DNA of 46,777 nucleotides from JAHEDH01 sp963745865 (GCA_963745865.1 CAVUYZ010000006.1:1-46777); one strand, 5' to 3'; numbered from the stretch's first letter, positions 18,922 to 28,205 are shown. Made by a program: numbers and translations. The notes: generated by a model not told the origin, from the sequence alone.

Positions 18922-20527
18922 ATGTCAGACCGAACTCGGTGGCTCGGGCTGGCAGTGCTCAGCCTCGGCGTGTCGATGATCATCGTCGACGCCACGATCG
19001 TGAATGTCGCGATCCCGTCGATCATCAGGGAGTTCAGCTTCGGGCTCTCCGATGCCGAGTGGGTCAATTCGATCTACTCATTGGTGTTCGCCGCGTTGCT
19101 CATCACCCTCGGGAAGCTCGGTGATGTCTACGGGCGCAGGCGTCTGTTCATCATTGGCCTGGTCGTGTTCGTCGTTGCCAGCGTGTTGGCCGGGCGTTCC
19201 GGGAGCGGTGGAACGTTGATCATCGCCCGTCTGCTGCAGGGAGTGGGCGCTGCCATGATTCTCCCGTCGACGCTCTCGACCGTCAACGCCACATTCCAGG
19301 GGCGCGACCGCGGTATCGCATTCGGTGTGTGGGGTTCGGTGATCGGCGGCATGGCTGCGGTCGGGCCCCTCCTGGGTGGTTGGCTGACGACCGAGCACTC
19401 CTGGCGGTGGGCCTTCTACATCAACCTGCCGATCGGAGCGCTGGCGCTGACAGGGGCATTGCTGTGGGTGAGGGAAACCAAGCAGAGCCAACCGGTTCGC
19501 GGCTTCGATGTGCCGGGTGTCTTCTTCTCCGGTCTCGGTATGGCGGGTGTCGTCTTCGCGTTGATCGAGGGCCCTCGATACGGGTTCTTCGCCCCAACCG
19601 ACACATTCACGGTTGGCAGTTTCAGCTGGCCGTTCGATTCGGTCGCCCCGTCGGTGGTGGCGTTCGTCGTCGGAGCACTGCTCATCTGGGTGTTCCTCGT
19701 CAGCCAGCGCCGCCGAGCGAAGGCGGCCCAACCGGTGCTCTTCGATCTGGCCCTGTTCCGCTTTCTCGACATTCTCGATCGGCAATGCCACGGCGATGAT
19801 CCTGGCCCTCGGAGAGTTCGGGCTGATCTTCGTGCTGCCGCTGTTCCTTCAGGCGGTTCTCGGCTTCACGGCATTCAAGACCGGACTGTTGTTGATGGCG
19901 TTGGCGATCGGAGCGTTTCTGGCCGGGCCAACCGCAGGAGCGGTGGCATCTCGCGTCGGGCCTCGCAGGGTCGTGAGTGCCGGCATGGCGCTGGAGGCCA
20001 CCGCTATCGCGACCATCGCGGTCCTCCTGTCTCCGACCCGGACTGCCTGGGCGTTCGTCCCCGGTCTGTTCATCTACGGCATCGGGGTCGGGTTGGCGAG
20101 CGCCCAGCTGACCAGTGTCATCCTGGCCGAGATCCCACCTCAGGAGTCAGGCCAGGCGTCGGGCATGCAATCGACGTTCCGACAGGTCGGTGCCGCGGTC
20201 GGAATCGCGCTGCTCGGGACCATCCTGGCTGCCAGCCTCCGGAGCGGCACCGAGGAGGCGCTTGCCGGGGTTCCCGGGCTTCCGGAACCGGCCAGGGCTC
20301 AAATCGTCGAAGTGATCTCCAGCTCGGCAGGCCAGGCTCTTCCCGCTCTCGGTGAGCAACCGGGCTCGGAGCCGGTGGTCGCCGCAGTCTCGGAAGCCTT
20401 CGCCGATGCGGCCAGGAAGACCGGGCTGGTCGCCGTGGCTTTCGTGGTGGCAGGGTTCCTGCTCTCGTTGTGGCTGCCCGACGTCAGATACGCAGACAAA
20501 CCGGCCGAGGCGCCTGTCGAGTCGTGA
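18922..20527 (+). CDS. MFS exporter, DHA2 (EmrB/QacA-type, 14 helices), frame break
   Basis: About 535 residues. The ATG at 18922 (MSDRTRWLGLAV) follows a GAGAGG; the in-frame GTG at 18904 lacks one. Typical DHA2 features: VDATIVNVAIPSI in helix 1, GKLGDVYGRRRLFIIGL in loop 2-3, RLLQGVGAAMILPSTL, the antiporter motif C region GPLLGGWLTTEHSWRW, and FYINLPIGALAL. A single shift near 19764 links ALFRF to STFSIGNATAMILALGEFGL, and the last helices run to LVAVAFVVAGFLLSLWLPD. It is predicted to export drugs or other hydrophobic compounds by proton antiport. Possibly co-transcribed with the following DsbA-like gene (40-bp gap). Confidence 0.9.
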
Positions 20528-20567
20528 CACCCGGAATGTTCGGTCGCCGGAGCCCGTTGGCATAGGT

Positions 20568-21142
20568 ATGAGATTCGAAATCACCTTTGATTACTTGTGT
20601 CCGTTTGCCCGCAACGCCAACGAGGCGGTGGTGGAGGGCCTCCGTCGAGGACGAGAGTGGGATGTGGCCTTTCGGCCGTTTTCGCTGGCTCAGGTCCACG
20701 TCGAGAATGGCGAGTCCGACGTGTTCACCGATACGACGGCATCGGGCATACTCGCGCTCCAGTGGGGTGTTGCGATCAGGGATTCCGATCCCGAAGAGAT
20801 TTCCGGCTGCCCACGTCGCGCTCGTTCGCAGCGCGACACGACCAGGGCCTCGACATCACCGACGAAGCCGTGATCCGATCGGCGGTCGCTGACTCAGGGG
20901 TCGATGTCGATGCGATCGCCGACCTCGTCGCTTCCGGGACGTCCGCCAAGACACTCGAAGCCGAGCACGTCGAAGCGGTCGAGCGATGGCAGGTCTTCGG
21001 GGTTCCGACCTTCATCCAGGATGACGTTGCCACGTTCATGCGGTTCATGAGTCGGGGTGATGTGGAGGGTCTCGACCGTGCGCTCACGATGCTGGACTGG
21101 CAGGACATGAACGAGTTCAAACGGACGGTAGCACCTCGCTGA
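20568..21142 (+). CDS. DsbA-family (FrnE/HCCA-isomerase-like) thioredoxin-fold protein, two frame breaks
   Basis: About 191 residues starting MRFEITFDYLCPFARNANEA. The strand-turn motif DYLCPFAR places one Cys where DsbA/FrnE or glutathione-dependent isomerase-like proteins have CPWC or a Ser, so only one active-site Cys is kept. The C-terminus EAVERWQVFGVPTFIQDDVA carries the cis-Pro loop (GVPTF) of the thioredoxin fold. Compensating shifts near 20800 and 20832 are needed to recover the usual FPAAHVAL-FAARHDQGLDI block. Role: cytoplasmic disulfide or isomerase-type chemistry, substrate unknown. Follows the MFS exporter on the same strand. Confidence 0.8.
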
Positions 21143-21143
21143 A

Positions 21144-21728
21144 TCAGCGACTCTGGAGGGCGTCGAGGGCAACGGCCATCGACGCCGCAACCCGGAAGTC
21201 GAGCCGCTCGTCGGGGACGGTCACCGTATAGCTGTCGCGGATCTGCATCTTGCGTACGCTGCTCATGACGATCGTGCCTGTTGGATCGACGAAGTCGAAG
21301 TGGAACAGGAACGGCACCCAGATGTCGCCGATGACGGGGATGAAGTCCCACAACCTCCTGAGGACGGCGACGGTCGCATTGCGCTCCTGGCCCACCGCCT
21401 CGAGTTCTCCACATCGAAGGTGCCACGTTGACCGCATCAGGCTCGCGGTGAAGTCCTTCTTGAAGTAGCCGATGGCGTTGCCTGTCTCATCGAAGACGTC
21501 GTGCTCTGCCCGGACGTCGAGCCCTTGACGCGCTTTGAAGCTGAACAGCTCTTCGGTCCGTGACTCATCCGAATAGAAGAAGACCTTCTCCTTGAACGAC
21601 ATTCGCTTCTGTTGGGCGAACGCGAGGAGGCGGCCTTCGCTTCCATCGGGGAGTGCCTCGATGATGCTGTATCGATTCACCATCACGGTGATCTTCTGCT
21701 TGACGTAGAACGCGGGAACATGAGCCAT
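21144..21728 (-). CDS. LURP-one-related (tubby-like beta-barrel) protein
   Basis: 194 residues. The succession FYVKQKITVMVNRYSIIEAL, LLAFAQQKRMSFKEKVFFY, FSFKARQGLDVRAEHDVFD and GNAIGYFKKDFTASLMRSTW follows the repeated beta-hairpin pattern of LURP-one-related/DUF567 domains, related to phospholipid scramblase and tubby C-terminal folds. No catalytic residues are known for the family. Two hydrophobic patches near the middle (FIPVIGDIWVPFLFHFDF) could touch membrane. Last gene of a leftward run, 27 bp after the NTF2-like gene. Confidence 0.75.
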   Translation of the reverse strand: MAHVPAFYVKQKITVMVNRYSIIEALPDGSEGRLLAFAQQKRMSFKEKVFFYSDESRTEELFSFKARQGLDVRAEHDVFDETGNAIGYFKKDFTASLMRSTWHLRCGELEAVGQERNATVAVLRRLWDFIPVIGDIWVPFLFHFDFVDPTGTIVMSSVRKMQIRDSYTVTVPDERLDFRVAASMAVALDALQSR

Positions 21729-21755
21729 CGGGTGAGTATCGCAGCCGAGGCGGCG

Positions 21756-22217
21756 TCAGGAGGTGCGGGATTGGAAGCGCTCGAGGGAGGTGCGCGCTCT
21801 CGTGCGGATGGCCCGTTTGAGGAACGGAGTCCATCCGAAGAGCGTGCCGGTGGTCCCGATGGCCTGGGCCGACCACTTCCAGAGGTCGAAGTCGTCCCGA
21901 TGGTCGATGATCAGGCCGTCGCTGATCTTCATACGTGCCGTCACTTCGTTGCGGACGGGTCGCCCGGTCGGCGGATAGGTGTACTCGGCAACCCAATGGA
22001 CGGCGGTTGGTTCCGATGGTGCGTCGATCGTGTGGGAGATCCGAAGATCGCGGCTGTTGGAACACAGCATGCGCCACATGTCGCCGGCGTCAGAGCCCTT
22101 CAGCTCACCGAACACGGGATCTTCGAAGACGATCGCGGAGTGGTAGCAGGCAACCATCGCCTCGGCGTCCCGCTGGTTGAAAGCCGTGTAGAAGGCGTCG
22201 ACGACGTCGGTGGTCAT
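21756..22217 (-). CDS. NTF2-like (SnoaL-type) protein
   Basis: 153 residues from the ATG at 22217, with GGAG just upstream. The cone-fold pattern is clear: VVDAFYTAFNQRDAEAMVAC at the N-terminus, YHSAIVFEDPVFGELKG, then HWVAEYTYPPTGRPVRNEVT and the final KISDGLIIDHRDDFDLWKWS. Family members are small-molecule isomerases, hydratases or binding proteins, and the pocket residues do not single one out. The start overlaps the probable stop of the alpha/beta hydrolase upstream (ATGA if that gene's terminal frame is corrected), so coupling is likely. Confidence 0.85.
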   Translation of the reverse strand: MTTDVVDAFYTAFNQRDAEAMVACYHSAIVFEDPVFGELKGSDAGDMWRMLCSNSRDLRISHTIDAPSEPTAVHWVAEYTYPPTGRPVRNEVTARMKISDGLIIDHRDDFDLWKWSAQAIGTTGTLFGWTPFLKRAIRTRARTSLERFQSRTS

Positions 22218-23035
22218 GGTTGCTCCTCGGCGTTGTCGTCGGCTGGTCGACGTGGGATACGAAGGTCGAGACCGCGCGGGTGAACTCGTCGGGTCGCTCC
22301 AGATAGATGAGATGACCACCCGGGATGACCTCGAGGCGCGATCCCGGAATCAGTCCGGCGAGCTCCGCGGAGGCATGCGGGGGAGTGCAGATGTCCTCGT
22401 CCCCCACGATCACGAGGGTTTGAACGCTCACATCGGCGAGGCGTTGGCGCTGATCGTGGGCCATGATCATGTCGATCCGCTGACGCATGATCTCGGGAAC
22501 AGCCGGGTGTGACGTCGCCTTCTCGACCCAGGCTCCGATGACGTCAGGGTGGGCAGCGGCAAAGCTCGGAGCGAACAGGAACAACGACGACGAGGTGGCG
22601 TAGGCGGCCGCACCCTGATGCTCGAGGATCGATTTGCGCACCTCGAACTGCGTGAGGAAATAGGGGTCGGGGCCTGCCCAGGAGGACACGAGGACCATCG
22701 ACCGCACGGTGTCCGGATGGTCGAGCGCCATGACCTGGGCGATGGCGCCGCCCGTCGATGAGCCGATGATGTGCGCCGGTCCCAGGCCGACATGGCGCAC
22801 CAGTCCTGCCATGTCAGCCGCGAGCGCCTCGATCGTGTATCCCGACGGAGGGTTGGGACGACGAGCCGGTCCCGCGATGATCGGGGACGATGGTGGTGTA
22901 GTCGGCGGCGAACCGTTCGACCAGGTCGCCCCACGCTCGCCCAACGCCTCCCAGCCCGGTGAGCAGAAGCAGTGGTGGCCCGCTCCCGAGCTGCTCATAT
23001 GCGATGTCGATGCCGTCGATGTCCGTGATCTGCAT
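22214..23035 (-). CDS. alpha/beta hydrolase (frame break)
   Basis: About 273 residues starting MQITDIDGIDIAYEQLGSGP. The oxyanion region LLLTGLGGVGRAWGDLV, the HRGTG turn, nucleophile elbow IGSSTGGAIAQVMALD (Ser), acid in VIVGDEDICTPP (Asp) and terminal His in IPGGHLIYLERPDEF form a complete triad. A shift near 22858-22866 joins DHRGTGS to RPNPPSGYTIEAL. Without further correction the frame runs to 22105; a second small shift near 22235-22260 would end it at a TGA overlapping the next ATG, which is the more natural gene end and is used here. Likely an esterase/lactonase; substrate unknown. Confidence 0.82.
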
Positions 23036-23063
23036 GGGTCCCGGCCAGACAATAGGGCGTGGG

Positions 23064-23809
23064 CTACGGCCGTTCGCGGAGCGTGATCGTCGCAACGCCG
23101 AGGATCACGAGGCCATACACGGGCAGGGCGAGGGTTCCCACGAGGTTCGCTCCGAGCGAGTTACCGGCGACGACCTCTTGGAGGATCTCATTTGCGTAGT
23201 ACATCGGCGAAACCCGACTGATCACCTGTGACCAGGTCGGGAGGAGATCGACGGCGACGACGATTCCCGAGAACAGGAAGCTGGGGATGATGACCAGCGG
23301 GATGAACGGGATCACCTGACCTTCGGTTCGTGCCAGGTTGGACACCAGGATTCCCAACGCCATCGAGATGACCGCCAGGATCCACAGCACGACGAACGTC
23401 TCGATCAGGTCGTCCCGCTCCATATCCGAGGTCGAAGAAGAGTTGCAGGGTGACCAGCACGATGAGCGAGATCGCGGTCGCCAGGACCGTGTACCCGGCG
23501 AGGTATCCGGCGACGATCTCGCCCTGTCGGTATCCGTTGACGAACATCCGCTCGAGCGTCTCTGCCACCCGCTCACGGACGAGGACGATCGCGGTGAGGA
23601 TGAACGTGGCGAAATGGACGAGGTAAGCCCCGAACGGCACGACGAAGCGGGTCTGCATCTGGAGTGGGAACGGAGGTTGCATCGAACAGCGTCTTGATGA
23701 AGAAGACGAGGAGCATCGGCGCGACAACCACGAGCACCACGAACCGGCGATCCCGGCCGATCTGGCGGAGCACGCGGAGCGCGACGGCGTGGGTGCGTCG
23801 AGCACTCAT
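23064..23809 (-). CDS. ABC-2 type transporter permease (two frame breaks)
   Basis: About 248 residues from the ATG at 23809, overlapping the ATPase stop (ATGA). Helices: RRFVVLVVVAPMLLVFFIKT, RFVVPFGAYLVHFATFILT, GEIVAGYLAGYTVLATAIS, VVLWILAVISMALGILVSNL, IPLVIIPSFLFSGIVVAVDL and a last one in LALPVYGLVILGVATITL. The RxxETLExMFVNGYRQGEI and PMYYANEIL segments are characteristic of ABC-2 permeases of the drug/lipid export group. Frame shifts near 23675-23695 and 23430-23440 are required. It forms an exporter with the ATPase encoded just upstream. Confidence 0.85.
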
Positions 23810-24665
23810 CGTGGAGCCTCTCCTTCATCCTCGATGAGCCCGAGGATGAGATCTTCGAGGGTCGGCCCCTCGATATCGATCCGTCGCACGGCGGGATCGA
23901 GCCCCATGCCATGGAGGATGCGCGGGAGGTCCGTCTCGAGCGAGTCCACATGATGTTCGACCGTGTTGTTCGTCGTGTCGATCGTCACGGTGGCGCCACC
24001 GCCGGCGAACAGCTCTTGTGGGGTCGAGTCGGATAGAACACTGCCGGCCCTGATGAGTGCCACTCGATCGCAATGGACGACCTCGTCCATCTGGTGGGTG
24101 CTGACAACCACCGTCACCCCTGCGTCCGCAGTGTGCGAAACCGCTGCCAGAACGACTGTCGGAGGGCTGGATCGACCCCCGCGGTCGGTTCGTCGAGAAA
24201 CAGAATCCGCGGTTCGTGTACCAGGGCGGCGGCGAGCGATGCCCGTTGCTGCTGGCCGCCAGACAGCTTCTGCACCGGCCGGTCGGCCGTGTCCGTGAGG
24301 TCGACGAAGTCGAGGACAGAGGCCACTCGCTCGGAGACGTCGAAGGTCAGATGTCCCCGCGCGAAGAACGAGACGTTTTCTCGAACGGTCAGGTCTTGAT
24401 AGAGAACCGGTGCTTGCGGCATGTATCCGATGGCAGAACGCACGGAGCGGCGGTCCTTCAACGGGTCCATGCCGAGGACCGAGACCGTTCCCGAGTCGGA
24501 GGAGAGCGCTCCGACAAGGATCCGAATCAGCGTCGTCTTGCCGGCTCCGTTGGATCCCACCAGTCCGAGAATCGATCCTTCCTGCACTTCGAGGTCGATC
24601 CCGTCGAGCGCCACGACGGCGCCGTATCGCTTCGAGACGTTGTCCACTGCGATCGCTGCGGTCAT
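23806..24665 (-). CDS. ABC transporter ATP-binding protein (frame break)
   Basis: About 286 residues from MTAAIAVDNVSKRYGAVVAL. Walker A GLVGSNGAGKTTLIRIL, Q-loop in GYMPQAPVLYQDLTVREN, signature QKLSGGQQQRASLAAALVHE, Walker B RILFLDEPTAGVDP, and after a shift at the GGGG near 24115-24119 the H-loop VVVSTHQMDEVVHCDRVAL. The C-terminal tail (TIDTTNNTVEHHVDSLETDL) is typical of DrrA/CcmA-like drug or lipid exporters. It powers the ABC-2 permease encoded next and is probably transcribed from the TetR gene's promoter region 100 bp upstream. Confidence 0.88.
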
Positions 24666-24773
24666 CCCAGTTTCTCCCGACGTCGGATGCCGTGCCTGTC
24701 CGTGGATCCTATCCCGCACGAGGGTGGTTCGTTCACCGCATGCCGTCGGATCCGAGCCCGCTGAGGGGGTTCG

Positions 24774-25433
24774 TCACTTCCCGGAGTTCGATGCCCGGTC
24801 GAGCCCATCGAGGATGAGGTCGAGGCCGAATTCGAAGGAGTTGCCGAAGCTGTAGCCGGGCTGGAGGACGTGCTGGGTGGCGAGTTCGACGAGGTGGGGG
24901 TAGGCATCGACGGGAAAGGCGTCGACCATCACCTCGGCCAGCTCTCCGATCTCTTCCCTGCCGCCCTGGGGGAGTTGGGCCTCCTGGAGCGCAAATCCGT
25001 ACAGGTAGCTATCGACGATCGTGTAGGCGTGAGCTGTCATCTCGAGCGAAAGGCCGCCACGACGGAGACACCCGAGGACGGCATCGTGATGGGCGAGAGT
25101 TTCGGGGCCGGGAGATGTGCGGGACTCCATCAGGGGTGGTGCCCAGGGGTGGCGATTGAGGACCTCCCGGGCCGAGATGCACCGGATCCGGATCGCCGTC
25201 TTCCAGTCCTCGCCGGCTGGTGGTGGCGCGATCTCACTGAAGACCATGTCGACCATCCCGTCGATGATCGACTCCTTGTTCTCGACGTGGTGGTAGATGG
25301 TCATCGGCTTCACGCCGAGTGCGGCTGCGAGCTTTCGCATCGTGAACGCCTCGATCCCGATCTCATCTGCGAGTTCGACCGCGCCGGTGAGCACGAGGTC
25401 TGGGGTCAGTTGGGAGCGGTCGTTGGAAGCCAC
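24774..25433 (-). CDS. TetR-family transcriptional regulator (TetR1)
   Basis: 219 residues from a GTG at 25433 with GGAG at the right distance. The N-terminal HTH is clear: GAVELADEIGIEAFTMRKLA, ALGVKPMTIYHHVENKESII. The C-terminal part (ILDGLDRASNSGK ending; HPWAPPLMESRTSPGPETLA) belongs to the tetracycline-repressor-type C-terminal ligand domain. Two GTAC-TTW-GTAC palindromes lie in the promoter region between it and DUF4386, so it probably represses both directions, including the ABC exporter run behind it. Paralogue of the TetR at 26328-27008 (shared HPW/HRWAP..ESRTS block). Confidence 0.92.
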   Translation of the reverse strand: MASNDRSQLTPDLVLTGAVELADEIGIEAFTMRKLAAALGVKPMTIYHHVENKESIIDGMVDMVFSEIAPPPAGEDWKTAIRIRCISAREVLNRHPWAPPLMESRTSPGPETLAHHDAVLGCLRRGGLSLEMTAHAYTIVDSYLYGFALQEAQLPQGGREEIGELAEVMVDAFPVDAYPHLVELATQHVLQPGYSFGNSFEFGLDLILDGLDRASNSGK

Positions 25434-25457
25434 GCTCGAGTCTCCTTGTGTCGCCTG

Positions 25458-25512
25458 TTGACAATCGTACTTTGTACGGGTACGGTAGCGCAATCATACC
25501 AGTACTTAGTAC
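25458..25512 (+). promoter_or_regulatory. promoter with two TetR1 operator palindromes
   Basis: A TTGACA (25458-25463) and TACGGT (25481-25486) pair with 17-bp spacing reads towards the DUF4386 gene. The palindrome CGTAC-TTT-GTACG (25466-25478) fills the spacer and a second, GTAC-TTA-GTAC (25502-25512), lies about 35 bp further. Binding at the first would directly block RNA polymerase. An AGGAGAG (25527-25533) six bases before the ATG at 25540 serves the gene. Confidence 0.75.
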
Positions 25513-25539
25513 GGCAAAGCAACCACAGGAGAGAAGTTC

Positions 25540-26334
25540 ATGACCACAACGAGTCCGAACATCAGCGCAGCACGCGCTCCGAGCAGCGGCACATCACCGG
25601 CGGGTTCGCTGATCCGCTCGGTGTCGCGCCGCAGTGCTGCGCGGATCGCCGGAGCCGGCTACCTGGCGATCTTCGTGTTGGCGATCTTCGCCAACTTCAT
25701 CGTCCGCGAAGGACTCATCGTCGCGGGCGACGCGGCGGCCACGGTCGCCAACCTCACCGATTCGATCGGGCTGTTCCGGGCCGGTGTGGTGGCCTTCGTG
25801 ATGGTGTTCGTCCTCGATGTGATCATCGCCTGGGCGCTCCACATCGTGTTCCGGGAGGTGAACGCCGACCTGTCGCTCGCTGCTGCCTGGCTGCGGTTGG
25901 TGTACACGGTGTTCCTGGGCGTTGCCCTGGTGTTCTTCTTCGAGGTGTTGCAGCTGCTCGGAAGCTCTGAGAGTGTCGCCGCCCTTGGTAGCGACCAGGT
26001 CGCCGCTCATGTCATGCTCGCCCTCGGGTCGTTCGACAGCACCTGGCTGGTCGGACTGGTCGCGTTTGGCTTTCATCTCGGCCTGCTCGGATACCTGATC
26101 CTCAGATCCGGGCTCGCCCCGAAGGTGCTCGGATGGCTCCTGATCGCCGCGGGGGCGGCGTACATCGTCGACACTGTGGCCCACGCCCTGGTTGCCGACT
26201 ACGCGGCGGTCGAGGCGATCCTCCTGGTCGCGGTGGCGGTTCCATCGGTGATCGGGGAAGGCTGGTTCGGTTTGTGGCTCCTCTTCGGTCCGGGAAGGCG
26301 CACACAGCCGGAGCCGGCATCGGCGGGTCAGTGA
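25540..26334 (+). CDS. DUF4386 family membrane protein
   Basis: 264 residues. A Thr/Ser-rich N-terminus is followed by RRSAARIAGAGYLAIFVLAI, the start of the DUF4386 pattern, then helices AGVVAFVMVFVLDVIIAWAL, LVYTVFLGVALVFFFEVL, SFDSTWLVGLVAFGFHLGLL and GWLLIAAGAAYIVDTVAHAL. The spacing of hydrophobic stretches suggests six membrane helices. No biochemical function is known for the family. Controlled by the promoter/operator described upstream; its stop overlaps the convergent TetR2 stop by 7 bp. An exact role in drug or lipid stress response is inference from context. Confidence 0.88.
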   Translation: MTTTSPNISAARAPSSGTSPAGSLIRSVSRRSAARIAGAGYLAIFVLAIFANFIVREGLIVAGDAAATVANLTDSIGLFRAGVVAFVMVFVLDVIIAWALHIVFREVNADLSLAAAWLRLVYTVFLGVALVFFFEVLQLLGSSESVAALGSDQVAAHVMLALGSFDSTWLVGLVAFGFHLGLLGYLILRSGLAPKVLGWLLIAAGAAYIVDTVAHALVADYAAVEAILLVAVAVPSVIGEGWFGLWLLFGPGRRTQPEPASAGQ

Positions 26335-27008
26335 TCGGCGCGTCGCCGTTCGAGTCCTTCGAGGAGGATGTCGAGCCCGAATTCGAACTCGGTCTGGTCG
26401 TCGCACCATCCCAGCGTGGAGTCGGGGTCGTCGTGCATGACCTCCGCCAGCATCCCGACCAGGTATGGGAGCTGTGAGGCGAGTTCCTGCAACGATCCCG
26501 AATCGCTCTCGCCGCCGGTCGAGTCGTCTGGGGCGAACAGCTCCTGGTTGAAGCCGAGGGCGCGGCTGCCGAGCGCGTGCATGGCGTGGTGGCCGAGGTC
26601 GTTGCTGAAGCCCCCGTCGACGAGGATGCCGAGGAGCGAGTCGAAGTAGCGGAGGAGGGGTGGGGTCATCGACGTCCTTGATTCGATGACGGTGGGCGCC
26701 CACCGGTGGCGGAGCATCACCGTGCGAGCGGTGAGGATCCGGTGGCGCAGTGCCCGCATCCAGTCTGTTGCCGGAGCGTGTGGTTCGAAGCCGCCCAACT
26801 CGGCTTCGATCTCGCCGAGGAGCGTGTCGACGATGCCGTCGAAGAGGGCTTCCTTGTTGGCGACGTGGTAGTAGAGCGACATCGCCTCGACGCCGAGCTC
26901 GCCGGCGAGGTTGCGCATGGTCAGCGCACCGAGTCCCTGTTCGTCGGCGAGCGTGATGGCAGCCTGAAGTACCCGGTCTCTACTCAGCGGAATGCGAGTC
27001 TCGGTCAT
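26328..27008 (-). CDS. TetR-family transcriptional regulator (TetR2)
   Basis: 226 residues from the ATG at 27008 (MTETRIPLSRDRVLQAA). HTH: AAITLADEQGLGALTMRNLA, GELGVEAMSLYYHVANKEAL. The C-terminal ligand domain resembles tetracycline-repressor-like members (MRALRHRILTARTVMLRHRW, ESRTSMTPPLL, FEFGLDILLEGLERR). It is divergent from the quinone-oxidoreductase-like gene with an imperfect 13-bp inverted repeat plus promoter in the gap, so it most likely represses that gene and itself. The high similarity to TetR1 points to a local duplication. Confidence 0.92.
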   Translation of the reverse strand: MTETRIPLSRDRVLQAAITLADEQGLGALTMRNLAGELGVEAMSLYYHVANKEALFDGIVDTLLGEIEAELGGFEPHAPATDWMRALRHRILTARTVMLRHRWAPTVIESRTSMTPPLLRYFDSLLGILVDGGFSNDLGHHAMHALGSRALGFNQELFAPDDSTGGESDSGSLQELASQLPYLVGMLAEVMHDDPDSTLGWCDDQTEFEFGLDILLEGLERRRADH

Positions 27009-27054
27009 CGTGTCGGCTCCTGAGACGTCCTGTCGTCCGGCGGCGCCATCGTAC

Positions 27055-27098
27055 CGTACACAGTAAGTCTTGACAGGCTTACAGTGTATGGTTATCTT
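27055..27098 (+). promoter_or_regulatory. promoter with TetR2 operator (imperfect inverted repeat)
   Basis: CGTACACAGTAAG (27055-27067) and CTTACAGTGTATG (27078-27090) match as inverted copies at 11 of 13 positions. The spacer holds TTGACA (27070-27075), and TATCTT (27093-27098) follows after exactly 17 bp, giving a good promoter reading towards the oxidoreductase gene. Repressor on this repeat would cover the -35 and spacer. Confidence 0.7.
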
Positions 27099-27140
27099 AC
27101 GGCGTACGAGAATTCCACGACACCTGCTGAGGAGAGCCGA

Positions 27141-28205
27141 GTGACAGACCAGGAGAGAGCCCACATGGATGAGTCCGCCGGAGAGACGGCAGACCGGCCG
27201 TCCACACAACGCCTCGACGAGAGTCGGGCCGACACGATGAGAGCCATCGTCCAGGATGAATACGGGAGACCAGACGTGTTGGAGCTCCGGCACGTCGAGC
27301 GTCCGAGGCCAGACGACGAGCGCGTGCTGATCAGAGTCGTTGCCGCATCCGTCAACATCTACGACTGGCACATGACCACCGGCACCCCCTACCTGGCACG
27401 GGTTGTGGCGGGGCTGACCAGGCCCAAGTACCCGATCCCCGGAGCGGACGTCGCCGGCATCGTCGAGGCGGTTGGATCCCACGTGGTCGGCGTCGAGGTG
27501 GGCGACGAGGTGTTCGGAGACATCGGGCGGGGAGCGTTCGCCGAGTTCGCGTCCGTCAATCCGAGAGCGATCGCCCGGAAGCCCTCGGGTGTGAGCTTCG
27601 CACAGGCGGCCGCAGTCCCACTGGCTGCGCTCACCGCGCTGCAGGGCCTTCGGGACGTCGCCGGGATCCAGTCCGGCCACAGGGTGCTCGTCAATGGGGC
27701 ATCCGGCGGGGTGGGGACATTCGCAGTCCAGATCGCCAAAGCGCTCGGCGCCGAGGTCACTGCTGTCTGCAGCACCGGCAAGGTCGACATGGTCCGCTCG
27801 ATCGGCGCAGACGAGGTGATCGACTACACCCGCGACGACTACACCCGCACCGAGCGGGGCTACGACGTTCTCTTCGACAACGTCGGGAATCGACCCTGGC
27901 GGGAGACGAGCCGGGTGCTCAGGTCCGATGGAATCAGCGTGTCCGTCACCGGTCCCAAGCACACGTTCTTCGGGCCACTGCGGAACAACATCGCTCGGAA
28001 GCTGGCGTCGAGGTTCAGCAGCAAGAGGATGACCTGGTTCACCGCCCACGTGAGCCAGGATGATCTCGAGACCCTCGCCGGATTTCTCGAGTCAGGTGCG
28101 ATCGCCCCCGTCATCGAACGGACCTATCCGCTCGATCAGCTTCCGGTCGCCCTGTCGTATCTGGGGGAGGGACACGCGATCGGGAAGGTCGTCATCGACG
28201 TCTGA
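27141..28205 (+). CDS. zinc-type alcohol dehydrogenase-like / quinone oxidoreductase (MDR superfamily)
   Basis: 354 residues from a GTG at 27141 with GAGGAG upstream. An earlier in-frame start at 27084 would lie upstream of the -10 box and is rejected. N-terminal catalytic domain: MRAIVQDEYGRPDVLELRHV, ASVNIYDWHMTTG, IPGADVAGIVEAVGSHVVG, VGDEVFGDIGRGAFAEFA. Rossmann motif GHRVLVNGASGGVGTFAVQI. The structural and catalytic zinc cysteines are absent, as in zinc-independent NADPH quinone/enone reductases. Reaction: NADPH-dependent reduction of a quinone or enone, substrate unknown. Regulated by TetR2. Confidence 0.9.
   Translation: MTDQERAHMDESAGETADRPSTQRLDESRADTMRAIVQDEYGRPDVLELRHVERPRPDDERVLIRVVAASVNIYDWHMTTGTPYLARVVAGLTRPKYPIPGADVAGIVEAVGSHVVGVEVGDEVFGDIGRGAFAEFASVNPRAIARKPSGVSFAQAAAVPLAALTALQGLRDVAGIQSGHRVLVNGASGGVGTFAVQIAKALGAEVTAVCSTGKVDMVRSIGADEVIDYTRDDYTRTERGYDVLFDNVGNRPWRETSRVLRSDGISVSVTGPKHTFFGPLRNNIARKLASRFSSKRMTWFTAHVSQDDLETLAGFLESGAIAPVIERTYPLDQLPVALSYLGEGHAIGKVVIDV

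Noticed and set aside
27084..28205. Earlier start at 27084 for the quinone-oxidoreductase-like gene
   Set aside because: It would lie inside the promoter (upstream of the TATCTT -10 box at 27093) and has no ribosome site. The GTG at 27141 has GAGGAG upstream.
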